Assembly (NCBI RefSeq): GCF_042219855.1
Contig: NZ_JBHJHP010000011.1
Location: forward strand, 1-64,000
DNA: 64,000 nucleotides
Origin: JBHJHP01 sp042219855
Lineage (GTDB): Bacteria > Bacteroidota > Bacteroidia > Bacteroidales > UBA5342
Direction: 5' to 3'
This document shows positions 35,244 through 44,842 of the stretch, in pieces. The first letter of the stretch is position 1. The number at the start of each line of letters is the position of its first letter. The position numbers and the translations under genes were made by a program. Below the pieces are notes generated by a model that saw only the letters and a list, made by a program, of their open reading frames with translations, made no database searches and was not told the origin of the DNA.

Positions 35244-36053
35244 ATGCTAAAAAAACAGATGGCCGATAGATCTCCAAGACCGGTATGGCATGTTATTTTC
35301 TGGATTGTGGTTGTCATGATCCTGACGCTCATTTTCGGTTATTCATGGGGCAATAAGATGCATGCGTTTTATTTTACTGTATCCCTGTTGCCCGTGATCA
35401 TGGGAACTTCATATTTTTTTAATTACTTTCTGGTCCCCAGATTTCTGCTGGCAAAAAAATATTTCAAATTCGGACTTTATTTTTTTTATACGCTTGTCGT
35501 TTCACTATACCTGGAGTTAATGGTGCTGATGTTAGCCTTTATTTTTCTGGCAAAATTTGATTATGGACAAATAGGACCAAATGCTTCCGGCACGTTTACA
35601 CTTGGGATAATTTTATATGTGATTGTATTTATCGGGTCTTTTGCTTTAATGGTTAAGCAACTGACGGAAAATAACAGTGAACTGCAAAAACTAAAAGAGG
35701 ACAAAGCGAAACGTGAAACTGCATTTCTGGAGGTGATGTCAAACCGTAAACTCACCCGCATAAACCTTGATGATATTCTGTACATAGAAAGCTTGTCGGA
35801 CTTTGTGAAAATTCACGGCAAGAACGGGGAGAAGATAGACAGCAAAGAAAAAATCAGTTCACTTGAAGAGCGTTTACCGGATAACTTTCTCAGAATTCAC
35901 AGGTCATTCCTTATCAATACCGAAAGCATAGACCGTATGACTAATAATGAGATAGAAATCGGTTCAACGGCATTGAATATAGGCCGCAGCTATAAAAAAA
36001 ATGTACTTGAACATCTGAAACAAGAAAATCAACCGTTATCCGATGGTGTATAG
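35244..36053 (+). CDS. Membrane-anchored LytTR transcriptional regulator
   Basis: A 269-residue protein with four probable membrane helices (about 17-35, 41-62, 76-101 and 118-140), a short coiled linker (TENNSELQKLKEDKAKRE) and a C-terminal LytTR DNA-binding domain (about 165-260; DDILYIESLSDFVKIH, FLRIHRSFLIN). It looks like a LytS/AlgZ-type sensor whose kinase part has been replaced by the DNA-binding domain, so it would act directly from the membrane. Its 3' end overlaps the convergent reductase gene by 25 bp. Confidence 0.85.
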   Translation: MLKKQMADRSPRPVWHVIFWIVVVMILTLIFGYSWGNKMHAFYFTVSLLPVIMGTSYFFNYFLVPRFLLAKKYFKFGLYFFYTLVVSLYLELMVLMLAFIFLAKFDYGQIGPNASGTFTLGIILYVIVFIGSFALMVKQLTENNSELQKLKEDKAKRETAFLEVMSNRKLTRINLDDILYIESLSDFVKIHGKNGEKIDSKEKISSLEERLPDNFLRIHRSFLINTESIDRMTNNEIEIGSTALNIGRSYKKNVLEHLKQENQPLSDGV

Positions 36054-36568
36054 ACCAGTTCAGTAACTCCGGATTCAAATGTGTGCTGCCGGATCAGGCT
36101 CAGTTGCGATTCATCCGGTAATCCTTCAAATAATTCAATGCCGGATTTCAGGATATATGGCATGATAAATACACGGATTTCATCAATTAACCCATGGTTC
36201 CATAACAGTGTATTCACCTGACCACCACCAATCAACCAGATGTTTTTGCCTTTGCCGGATTTGAGCATTCGTATAAACGCAACCGGATCATCAGAAATAA
36301 ACTTTACATATGCATCTTCTTCTTTTTCCACATTTCGGGTCAGCACATAATTGATTTTATCTTTATAAGGGAATTCCATATCCCAGCCTGAAATCTGCTG
36401 GTACGTTTTATTGCCCATAACCGTTGTTTCAACCGAATCCATGAATTCGGCATAGCCATAATCATTCGCATCAGGATTGGGAAGGTTTTCCAGCCAGTCA
36501 ACACTCCCGTCCATTCTGGCAATTTTACCGTTGAGACTACAGGCGATATATAAAACCAGTTTTCGCAT
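36029..36568 (-). CDS. RibD/DHFR-like reductase
   Basis: About 179 residues; I start at the ATG at 36568 (MRKLVLYIACSLNGKIAR), the usual start for this family, rather than at 36583. It has the RibD C-terminal/dihydrofolate reductase-like fold: SLNGKIAR at the N-terminus, VMGNKTYQ, and WLIGGGQVNTLLWNHGLIDE, the NADPH-binding glycine segment. These proteins are NADPH-dependent reductases of pterin- or flavin-like compounds; the true substrate is often unknown. It follows the large MG2/plug gene with a start that overlaps or abuts that gene's stop region (36573), and overlaps the LytTR gene tail-to-tail. Confidence 0.85.
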   Translation of the reverse strand: MRKLVLYIACSLNGKIARMDGSVDWLENLPNPDANDYGYAEFMDSVETTVMGNKTYQQISGWDMEFPYKDKINYVLTRNVEKEEDAYVKFISDDPVAFIRMLKSGKGKNIWLIGGGQVNTLLWNHGLIDEIRVFIMPYILKSGIELFEGLPDESQLSLIRQHTFESGVTELVYTPSDNG

Positions 36569-36572
36569 GCCG

Positions 36573-39500
36573 TTAAAAATCAATATTTAACAGATCCAGC
36601 TTTGTGTCGGGGTCGGTCAGTAGCAAGACTTCGTGCATATATGGCACACGTTCAGCTATTGAGGAATTGACAGATAAGAACCAGGGGACTCTCCATTTTC
36701 GGGGGTTATATACGGGTTTCTTAATCAGAACAAAGCGTTTGTCCAGGTCGTTCAGTGTATTGGAGAAGTATTTAAACGGTAGTTCCAGATAGTGTTCATT
36801 AACCATTAACTCACGGGTATAAAAGCATTCTCTGTGATTCAGGTTAAAGGATACATCCTGTCTGGCACTTTTCAAAACCATTCCATCCGCATCATCTTTA
36901 AATATGGACATATTTTTATCCGACAATAACTTAAAGTCATCGAATTTTGTACCGGCCATCAGGTACTGATCCGGCACTATATAACGCGCACCTTTCGGGC
37001 TGGCTTTCCATTCAACAAAGAGCACCTTGTATGTCTCCGGTTCAACCAGCATAAATCCTTTCTGCAGGTCCCATGGAGAGCTGTCCTTCTGGTCGAATGT
37101 TACCTTATACACAGCTTTATTCATAAACCTGGTTTGGCCGGCCAGTTCAAAATTATAATTTTTGCGGTACTGAGGTTTAAGGAATGTAGCACTGTTATAT
37201 GCCGGATCCATTATCTGAACATCATAAATGCTGTTGACCTTTGGTGTGAAATCCACATGGTTATCATAATTATCTGTTTTGAACCATTGGCCCTTTAAAA
37301 TGCGGGTGCTGTAAACGATGGAGTTGTCCAGTATTCCGGGTGTTCTGGTAACTATATTGAGATCAAGCAGTGACTGCATTTCATCTCCCCATCCGGTTTG
37401 TTCCCTGTATGCTGCAAGCGCATAAACTGTTTTCTTTGATCTTGTTTTTAAGATGTTTCGAATGGCTTTTTGCGCAATATCGTTACCACTAAGTGTGGAT
37501 GATGCCATGGTTAAAGGATCGAGTGTCACTTCCGGTTCATCTTCACCCATCTCTGATGCAATCAGCATTTTTTCTGCTTCACCTTTATAAGAAATAACAA
37601 CGGTATCGTAATCCCTTATCAGTGCAAGGTCCAGGTAGAAGTTCCCATCTTCATCGGTTACATTGCCCCATTTCCTTGATAGCACGGTAACATCGGCAAA
37701 AACTGCATCCTGCTTATCGGGTGTCATAACATGTACCTTAATTTTTGTCGGGTTGACCCAAACCGGTTCAGGTTCTTCCTCAATCACAGGGACATCTTCC
37801 GGGTTCTCATAGAAGACCACGTCATTTTCATTGGCCCTGGTTTTTTGGTCTTCTACAGGTGGAACCAGGGGCTGTTCAGATCCGAATTTAATCCGGGCAT
37901 TGCCGGGAATGCCTTCCACTGAGAGTCCTGCCACATCCGCTCTGAATTCATGACCGATATCTGAATTATAGAACTCAACCGTTGCTTTGCCAAACTCATC
38001 GGTTGTAAATGACGGGTTCCAGTAAAGTGTTGTTCGTTCGTCCGTTTTTATTTTAGTTGTAGGATCAGCATAATCCGGTGAATAAAACTCTTTGGTTTTG
38101 CTGTACCCTGTAATTTTCATTTTTAGAATACCTTTATAGTGGACCTGGCTGTATAATCCACCTCCGTTAATGGTGAATATGGAAAGAATGCCTACCGGTG
38201 CCGTAAGATTTTCCGATTGATTAACAAGAGCATCGATGGCACTTGCTGCAGACGGGTCTTCACTCATCTGATATTCGTAAAATTCAGCAATACCTTTTAG
38301 CGCATCTCCCGACTGTTGTTCCTGGGGATAGATCAGGTCGATTGAACTGACAATTGTTGGATCCAGTATGATGAGGTCCTGAACCTGGTAGAGTCTGTGC
38401 ATGCTTGTCAGCATTCCTTTGGCATCTGTGGATCCAACCAGTTCGCCATCCACAAAAATAAAGTATCTGTGGCGTCTTCTGTCCTTGGGTGTGAACCGGA
38501 CAGAAGAGTCTGATGTTATCAGAATCTCCATTCCAGGTATGGCATCCTCAATCATGCTCATCAGTCCCCAGTTCCATGGTTTCTGTTCGTTCAGGTCTTC
38601 CAGCTGTTTTTTACCAACAGTTTGTTCCGGAGCCCCAAATTCCTTAATCATAGCATCTTTAATATCTTTCCCTTTTGTTCCCGTAACGGTGACTTCGTCA
38701 ATGATTACATCTGTGGTATCCAGGTAGAGTTGATTATCTGTGGCAGAGGCCAGTTCTTCTTCCAGATCATTCCGTTTGATCTGTTGTTTGTTATACACAT
38801 CCGAAAGGTTTTCACCGCTGTATTCATGTGGATTTGAAATGTCAAAGTCAACAGGACGTGACTTATTATTGGTTTCCAGTTCAATTAAGAAATCTCTTTT
38901 GAGACTCATTTTGTTTTTGGTTTGCAGCACAGCACCCAAAGTATCTTTAAAGTCTTTAAGGATAAACGAGAATTCTCCATTGTCATCGGTGAGTTGAGAA
39001 TAGGCATCAAACCGCCTGGGTATAAAAAAGGTGACATCCATACCTGCAGGTACTTCTTTCTTTTTGCCATTATCGCGGAATAACTTCCCTCTGAGGTAAA
39101 GTCCGGGTTCCTCAAGGTATTCCGGAAATGGTATGGTATCTTTCAGGACTTCCTTCCATGAGTACCTTCTCCAACCGTTTGTAAGCATCAGCAGTTCTGA
39201 TTTCAGATAATTTTTGGATCCCGGTTTAAGAATATCTTTCAGGTCTGCCGGTAATCCCGGAAGCATGGAACTCAAATAGAAATTGGATACAAAGTCAGGA
39301 TCCCGGTATAAGTCATCGCTCAACCGGTTGGCATCGGTTACCGCAAGCGAAAATGTACCTCTTACAGGATACCCCTCCTTGTCAGTTGCAGTTAGTTCAA
39401 CTGAGATTTTTCCTCTCTTTTCCGGCTGAAACTGTGCATTATCAATATTGATCAGGAGCTGATCATTCTTGCTGAGGAAAAAGAGACGTTCACATACCGG

Positions 39501-40595
39501 CCGTTTGATATGATCAAAAACAGTAAACTGAATGATGCCGGTATTAAGGTCCCGCTTAGGGATAGCATATGTTTTTGTTTCCTGATTCAGACTGTCAGAA
39601 AGTGCATAAACTGGTGTGGTATTCTGCATGGCAAGCAAAAATAGGTTTTCAAACCTGCCGCTATTGTTTGTGATCGTCACCAGGATATTAGGAGCCTGTG
39701 GTGATGATTCAACTTTAAGATTATATCCGGCTGGTAGTCCCTCAGGCAGAGGAAATCTCAGGACTTCCGGTTCATTGTCTACATTTATTTCAGCGTGATA
39801 GGTCTTGCCGGCTTCCGGGGTGAACATAAAAAATCCACGCCCTTTCCAAAGCGTTTGAATGGTGGAAACAATATTGCCTGTATGATCTTTAATATAGCCT
39901 GTAACCGCAATATTTCGTCCGGTTTTATCTTTGGCTTCAAATGCAACCTTGGTATTGATGCCGGAAACAATATCACCACCTTCAGGATAAAACCTGAGTT
40001 TCAGCCCCGGCTCTTCTTCCTTTTCTTCAGCGTAGTGCGGTGTTTCTGCGGCCTCTTTTTTGTTCTTCCTGATATCAAGGTCCTTTAAAATATCAGAAAT
40101 GGTATCTTCAACCGCATATTCACTTTTCTTCTCCTGAGGCTGGTCATTCAGGATATACACCGGTTTCCGGTAATAGAAATCAGCACCGGTATTCCGCATC
40201 CAGTTCGTATATGCAACAAGGGTGTATTCTCCACTTTTATAGCTGGCCGGAATATCAATCTGTCCGGAGGTTCTGCCCTGCTCCAGTTTCAGTATCTTTT
40301 TCTGAACTACACCACCGCCCGGCTTTAACAGGTCAACATAGCATACAATCTCTGTTTCGTTCAATCTTTGGTTTTTAACATTCATAATAAAACCACTGAA
40401 CCAGATTGTTTCGCCCGTATAGTATACCGGTTTATCAGTGTGCAGGTAAGCTGTCTCCTGCCGGTGAACTGCCTGGTAGCTCATTATTTTTCTGATAAAG
40501 GCAGCGTTTGATTCTGCAATTTCAGTTGTGGCAGATATGCAGAGAACTGCAATTAGCAGGATCGCCGGAATGAGAGGGTTTTTAATCTTTAGCAT
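36573..40595 (-). CDS. Large MG2-domain/TonB-plug-like surface protein
   Basis: A 1340-residue exported protein. The signal peptide (about 1-23) is followed by an alpha-2-macroglobulin MG2-like domain (about 45-150; YLHTDKPVYYTGETIWFSGF), more Ig-like strands, a TonB-dependent receptor plug-like segment (about 640-790; VIDEVTVTGTKG, IEDAIPGMEI), and a carboxypeptidase-regulatory-like domain (about 970-1050; NVTDEDGNFYLDL), ending in a mixed beta region. No outer-membrane barrel is present, so it is not a SusC. Proteins of this architecture are widespread in Bacteroidota, with unclear function. The downstream reductase gene is probably in the same transcript. Confidence 0.8.
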   Translation of the reverse strand: MLKIKNPLIPAILLIAVLCISATTEIAESNAAFIRKIMSYQAVHRQETAYLHTDKPVYYTGETIWFSGFIMNVKNQRLNETEIVCYVDLLKPGGGVVQKKILKLEQGRTSGQIDIPASYKSGEYTLVAYTNWMRNTGADFYYRKPVYILNDQPQEKKSEYAVEDTISDILKDLDIRKNKKEAAETPHYAEEKEEEPGLKLRFYPEGGDIVSGINTKVAFEAKDKTGRNIAVTGYIKDHTGNIVSTIQTLWKGRGFFMFTPEAGKTYHAEINVDNEPEVLRFPLPEGLPAGYNLKVESSPQAPNILVTITNNSGRFENLFLLAMQNTTPVYALSDSLNQETKTYAIPKRDLNTGIIQFTVFDHIKRPVCERLFFLSKNDQLLINIDNAQFQPEKRGKISVELTATDKEGYPVRGTFSLAVTDANRLSDDLYRDPDFVSNFYLSSMLPGLPADLKDILKPGSKNYLKSELLMLTNGWRRYSWKEVLKDTIPFPEYLEEPGLYLRGKLFRDNGKKKEVPAGMDVTFFIPRRFDAYSQLTDDNGEFSFILKDFKDTLGAVLQTKNKMSLKRDFLIELETNNKSRPVDFDISNPHEYSGENLSDVYNKQQIKRNDLEEELASATDNQLYLDTTDVIIDEVTVTGTKGKDIKDAMIKEFGAPEQTVGKKQLEDLNEQKPWNWGLMSMIEDAIPGMEILITSDSSVRFTPKDRRRHRYFIFVDGELVGSTDAKGMLTSMHRLYQVQDLIILDPTIVSSIDLIYPQEQQSGDALKGIAEFYEYQMSEDPSAASAIDALVNQSENLTAPVGILSIFTINGGGLYSQVHYKGILKMKITGYSKTKEFYSPDYADPTTKIKTDERTTLYWNPSFTTDEFGKATVEFYNSDIGHEFRADVAGLSVEGIPGNARIKFGSEQPLVPPVEDQKTRANENDVVFYENPEDVPVIEEEPEPVWVNPTKIKVHVMTPDKQDAVFADVTVLSRKWGNVTDEDGNFYLDLALIRDYDTVVISYKGEAEKMLIASEMGEDEPEVTLDPLTMASSTLSGNDIAQKAIRNILKTRSKKTVYALAAYREQTGWGDEMQSLLDLNIVTRTPGILDNSIVYSTRILKGQWFKTDNYDNHVDFTPKVNSIYDVQIMDPAYNSATFLKPQYRKNYNFELAGQTRFMNKAVYKVTFDQKDSSPWDLQKGFMLVEPETYKVLFVEWKASPKGARYIVPDQYLMAGTKFDDFKLLSDKNMSIFKDDADGMVLKSARQDVSFNLNHRECFYTRELMVNEHYLELPFKYFSNTLNDLDKRFVLIKKPVYNPRKWRVPWFLSVNSSIAERVPYMHEVLLLTDPDTKLDLLNIDF

Positions 40596-40665
40596 TTTTC
40601 CAAAAGGTTATTTAAAGGCCTTAAATTACTAAAGTTTTTTTAAATACACCTGGTCAGCTGAATAA

Positions 40666-40702
40666 AAACAAAAAAAAGGCACCGCTGGTGTAGCGATGCC
40701 CT
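40666..40702 (-). terminator. Intrinsic terminator after the GH128-type gene
   Basis: GGCAcCGCTggtgtAGCGaTGCC (40678-40700 in plus orientation) folds with one mismatch; on the minus strand it is followed by TTTTTTTGTTTTT. It sits 30 bp after the stop of the minus-strand gene at 40732. Confidence 0.85.
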
Positions 40703-40731
40703 GTTTTATATTCTTAAACCACTGATTATGG

Positions 40732-43491
40732 CTACATCTTCATGAATTTTCCTGTTGCTTTACCGTTAACAAATACTAGATAAATGCCTGAGTTTAAAGA
40801 TTCGATATTCAGTTGATTAAATACATTTTCTTCAATAACCTTTGATCCTGTAAGGTCGAAGATCTCAACTCTGGCAGAACTGTTCATGTTAAAGAAAAGC
40901 ATATCTCTGGCCGGATTCGGATAGAATGATATGGTTTGTGTTGATACCCGCTGAACCGGTTGAAACTGCCCTGCAGCCATATCGATAACCATGTAGCCCA
41001 GTTCATCCTGTGCCACTGTTTTTGTGCCGGTTGATGTTTCGGCCTGTTTAAATACGCGTTTATTCAGGTTAACATCAAAATAGCGCAGCGTAGTTGTCAC
41101 ATTATCATTGGCTGTCTGTAATTCGGCAAACATAGCCGGATCAGTGAAGGACGCATCTACATTGATCTGCGCCTGCTTTAAAAGATCACCAACCATAGAT
41201 GCAGTTTTACCAACAGCAATTTTTTTGCGGTCCAGAACACCGGTACCCTCGGTTGCTGCAAAATAGGTAATAGTTTCAGATGAAACAGAAGCAGTCTGCG
41301 ATGCTTCTTTCTGAATACGCACCTGAAATCCTGTTGTGCTTACATCTTTAATCCTGACTTTTGTCGGGAATGGCGTAGCATCGGTAAGCTGTGTGACAAA
41401 AACCACCGGTTTGGAATCAAACGGTACCGTGAAATTCACCTGTTTCCATGATCCATTGACAGCTGAAACCTTTTTAACTTCTGCTGTTATACCGTCCATA
41501 TCATAATTTCCATCCGGCAAAGCAAGAAATGAAATGGATTCAGGTTTGGTTTCAATATCTAAATTGTCACCTGACTGAAATGCCCACGTTTCAACACGCA
41601 TGTTTACTTTACTGTCATCCAGCTTACTGATTCTTTTGGTGAGCTGTGGCTTGCTGTTTCTGTATGAAATTGGTCCCAGAATAACAGATGGATCATTTGT
41701 AAATGCATGTGGAAATACACAGGCCTGATCATCAAAATTTGAAACCATAAATTTAGCCACCTGTATGGAATCCTGTCCTGAAGTCACAGAGACGGATTTA
41801 ACCGGCGAGTAAACGGTTGTGCCACCCGCAATAACACTCTTGATTCGGAACTGGACAGTGCCCTGAACGCCCTCCTGATAAGGATCCTGATAAACGGTAA
41901 CTCCGGGATTTGTCGTACTGAAAACTTCCACAAAATCACCATCGTTTATGCGTCTTTCCACAACAACCAGATTGGTAAGTTCTTTATTGGGATCTTCCCA
42001 CTGAATTAAATGTTTTTGCAGTGAAGGAACAGAAGTTAAAAGTTTGATAAACGGTTCCTGAGCATTCCAGTGAGGGATCACTTCATTTTTGCGTGTGAAT
42101 GCGATTTCAGAAGGGTTATCATAGTAATATTGTCCGGCCAGTGTCAGTCCGCCGTTTAAAACCATTGCGCGGCAGTCCTGTACCCAGTCGTAAATAAAGT
42201 AGCGTTCCACAAAACTTGCCGTATCCAGAACCTGCAGAATGGCTTTCATGTCATTCAACTGTTTGGCCGCATTTGCAGGATTATATTCCCTGTTGCCCGC
42301 TGGCCAGCTTTCATTGGTCCAGTTGGCACCGTTATTCCACTCGGTGATCCACAAGGGACGACCGGTTCTGTCGTGAATATATTTAAGGTCGTTATACCAT
42401 TGCTGTGCAGATTTGGCCCAGTAACAATGCAGTGCCACAAAGTCTACCCTGTAATTCATTTCATCACATTTTGCAATAAAGTCAAACAGGTTACCACCAC
42501 CGTCCGGCGCTCCATTCCATTCTGAGGACCATGCCGGTGAACCTAATCTTAAACCTGATTTCATGAAATTCGGCCACTGATCGATCATGGCATTAAAGGA
42601 TATGTTGGCCTGATCCGGTCTGTCGGGTTCATTGAAACCGAGCAGATGGCTTATGTTCTGTTTGTTATTGATGGCATCCCATGAAGGCCAGCCACCATTC
42701 TGACGTATCGCTGCATATTCATAATTGAGAGAGGAGCTTCCCCCGATATTCCAGTCATAATATGACGTAGAGTTAATGTCGTTCGGGTTCCAACCGGCTT
42801 TTCCTTTCTTTGTTACCCACTGGTGTTTAAATACACGGATAAAGGAAACTTTACCTGCCAGCATCGCAGGAATATTGATGTTCATATCACTGTTGTCAGC
42901 AATGAACACCCGACTGTATCCTGAACCATCGTTGTTATTGGCAAATGTTGCCATATAACCTCTTTTAAGTTTAAAGGACTTAATGGCATTATCGAAAGAC
43001 CCCAGGTTTGTATAGTATGTATACACTGCATATGAATTCTGCTCACCACCGAAATCAGGCTCAGTAAATACCGTTAATGGTTTAAAATCAGATCCGTGAG
43101 GCATGATCACTGTTCCGAGTTTATAAATAGCCACACGTCCGTTGGCTCCATCCGTTAAAGTACTTCCGTTGATTTTTATGGAGGTTCTGTACTTGGCTAC
43201 CACGTCGGTAGGACGCATATTGTCAAAAAATAACCAGGCATCCTCGTTGGTCAGATCAACAGTGCTGTTGGTCATGGCATTTGAAGTATTTGTAATGTGA
43301 TACTCCACTGCTTCGCTTAAAACAATATTCTGATCCAGAAGCGAATCAATAGTCTGCACATCAACAGCACGTGCACTTGTCACTCCGAAAATCATCAGGA
43401 TTGCCGGTACAACAACAGCTCTTTTAAAGAACTGAATTTTTCGGAGTGAGCTTAATTTGAAAGAAAATTTAGAAATGTTTAAAATATTCAT
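40732..43491 (-). CDS. Secreted GH128-like glucanase with beta-gamma-crystallin-like and T9SS domains
   Basis: A 919-residue exported enzyme. Signal peptide about 18-43 (after a charged start), an N-terminal segment with a beta-gamma-crystallin-like motif (about 140-200; FTEPDFGGEQ, then a second half ATFANNNDGSGY), and a (beta/alpha)8 barrel of the Asl1/GH128 type (about 215-480) with acid/base Glu288 in GFNEPD and nucleophile Glu384 in WITEWN. Two or more beta-sandwich domains follow, and a T9SS type A sorting domain (last ~75 residues; FYPNPARDMLF). GH128 members cleave beta-1,3-glucan. The enzyme should be extracellular. It is monocistronic with a terminator downstream. Confidence 0.85.
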   Translation of the reverse strand: MNILNISKFSFKLSSLRKIQFFKRAVVVPAILMIFGVTSARAVDVQTIDSLLDQNIVLSEAVEYHITNTSNAMTNSTVDLTNEDAWLFFDNMRPTDVVAKYRTSIKINGSTLTDGANGRVAIYKLGTVIMPHGSDFKPLTVFTEPDFGGEQNSYAVYTYYTNLGSFDNAIKSFKLKRGYMATFANNNDGSGYSRVFIADNSDMNINIPAMLAGKVSFIRVFKHQWVTKKGKAGWNPNDINSTSYYDWNIGGSSSLNYEYAAIRQNGGWPSWDAINNKQNISHLLGFNEPDRPDQANISFNAMIDQWPNFMKSGLRLGSPAWSSEWNGAPDGGGNLFDFIAKCDEMNYRVDFVALHCYWAKSAQQWYNDLKYIHDRTGRPLWITEWNNGANWTNESWPAGNREYNPANAAKQLNDMKAILQVLDTASFVERYFIYDWVQDCRAMVLNGGLTLAGQYYYDNPSEIAFTRKNEVIPHWNAQEPFIKLLTSVPSLQKHLIQWEDPNKELTNLVVVERRINDGDFVEVFSTTNPGVTVYQDPYQEGVQGTVQFRIKSVIAGGTTVYSPVKSVSVTSGQDSIQVAKFMVSNFDDQACVFPHAFTNDPSVILGPISYRNSKPQLTKRISKLDDSKVNMRVETWAFQSGDNLDIETKPESISFLALPDGNYDMDGITAEVKKVSAVNGSWKQVNFTVPFDSKPVVFVTQLTDATPFPTKVRIKDVSTTGFQVRIQKEASQTASVSSETITYFAATEGTGVLDRKKIAVGKTASMVGDLLKQAQINVDASFTDPAMFAELQTANDNVTTTLRYFDVNLNKRVFKQAETSTGTKTVAQDELGYMVIDMAAGQFQPVQRVSTQTISFYPNPARDMLFFNMNSSARVEIFDLTGSKVIEENVFNQLNIESLNSGIYLVFVNGKATGKFMKM

Positions 43492-43664
43492 GTTGCGGAT
43501 TTAAAATTTGCTGCAAATATATTGGTTTATTAAACATGGTCTCCAAACAGTTATGCAATATAGTACAACAAAATTCATACCATAGGTTATGAAATTAAAA
43601 TAGAGTGTAAATTTTTCGACAGCAAACGGTGATAAATAAAATACGCCATACATGATGAAAGGAA

Positions 43665-43696
43665 TTGCATTAGTTGTATTTTAAGTTTTACTTTTG
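43665..43696 (+). promoter_or_regulatory. Promoter of the ABC importer operon
   Basis: TTG (43665-43667), a 21-bp spacer and TACTTTTG (43689-43696), a full match to TAnnTTTG. Transcription would start near 43702, about 20 bases before the ATG at 43724. No cobalamin riboswitch or iron-box-like palindrome is visible around it. Confidence 0.65.
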
Positions 43697-43723
43697 CAGA
43701 GGTATTAAAAAGAACACTATTCA

Positions 43724-44842
43724 ATGAAGTTTTTATTTCTGGCTGGTCTCATAGGCGTTTTACTGGGATGTAATTTCAGCAAGCAGCAGGAAAATGCAGT
43801 GGTCGATATCCTGAAAAACGAATATGCTTCCGGGTACAGCATTGAAAACGTGGACGAGAATTACATTGTTACGATAAAACACCCCGGTGATCATAGTGTG
43901 CCATTTCAGAAATTTGCACTTTACAGTAACGAACCTGTAAAAAACAGAAATGACATCGAGTTTCAACTGAAAATTCCGCTGAAGAATGTCGCAGCACTGG
44001 CAGTTACTCATATCGGTTATATCGATGCTGTTAAGTCCGTATCAAGTATAAAGGGCATAACCGATCCGTTCAGAGTATATAATGCCAAAGTAAGAGAAGG
44101 TGTACAAAACAGTGACATTCAGAATCTGGGAGAAAGCATGGTACCCGATCTGGAAAAGATTCTTGCCATGCATCCGGATGCCGTTTTTATGTCTGGTTTT
44201 CCGAATGCAAGAGAACATAACCGGATATTGAACGAAGCAGGAGTACCCGTTATCTACACTGTGGCCTGGACTGAAAAAACACCGCTGGCAAGGGCCGAAT
44301 GGATTAAGTTTTTTGGTTTGTTATATGGTAAAGAAGCGTTTGCAGATTCTGTTTTTTCGGTTGTTAAAAATCATTATAATAGTTTGGTGAACTATGCGGA
44401 TTCTCTTGATACAAAACCGGAAGTGTTTTGTGGAAACAGTTTCAGGGGAGTCTGGTATCTGCCCGGTGGCAAAAGTTATATATCTGGACTGATAAAGGAT
44501 GCAGGGGGTAATTATATCTTTAACTCAGATACCACATCAGGAAGTATGGCAGTGAGTTTTGAAGTGGTTTATGCCGAAGCAAGAAATGCAGATTTCTGGC
44601 TGAATGTACAGGAAAAAACCATAACTGAAATGATGTCTCACGATAAACGCTATGGTTCTTTTAAACCGGTTGAAAAAGGAAATGTGTATAACCGGCTGGG
44701 ACGTGGGGTATTAAATCAGGGAAACGATTATTTTGAAACGGGAACCTGGCGGCCGGATTTAGTTTTAAGCGATTTAATTCATATTTTGCATCCCGAAACA
44801 GGACAAGATTCCTTAGTCTTTTACAAACGGCTGGATAAATGA
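43724..44842 (+). CDS. Metal-chelate ABC transporter substrate-binding lipoprotein
   Basis: A 372-residue BtuF/FepB-type binding protein. The short signal ends in a lipobox (VLLGC, Cys 16). The class III fold is shown by the first lobe (VAALAVTHIGYIDAV to PDAVFMSGF), the long inter-lobe helix and the second lobe (VFCGNSFRGVWYLPGG, ending LSDLIHILHPE). It delivers a siderophore, haem or cobamide from the periplasm to the permease. The gene overlaps the permease start by 4 bp (ATGA). No TonB-dependent receptor is next to it, so the ligand is open. Confidence 0.88.
   Translation: MKFLFLAGLIGVLLGCNFSKQQENAVVDILKNEYASGYSIENVDENYIVTIKHPGDHSVPFQKFALYSNEPVKNRNDIEFQLKIPLKNVAALAVTHIGYIDAVKSVSSIKGITDPFRVYNAKVREGVQNSDIQNLGESMVPDLEKILAMHPDAVFMSGFPNAREHNRILNEAGVPVIYTVAWTEKTPLARAEWIKFFGLLYGKEAFADSVFSVVKNHYNSLVNYADSLDTKPEVFCGNSFRGVWYLPGGKSYISGLIKDAGGNYIFNSDTTSGSMAVSFEVVYAEARNADFWLNVQEKTITEMMSHDKRYGSFKPVEKGNVYNRLGRGVLNQGNDYFETGTWRPDLVLSDLIHILHPETGQDSLVFYKRLDK

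Noticed and set aside
36573..40595. SusC-like TonB-dependent receptor
   Set aside because: A plug-like segment is present, but no C-terminal barrel strands and no adjacent SusD gene are seen; MG2-type domains dominate.
43492..43723. Cobalamin riboswitch upstream of the BtuFCD-like operon
   Set aside because: None of the conserved B12-box words are present, and the predicted leader is only about 20 bases long.
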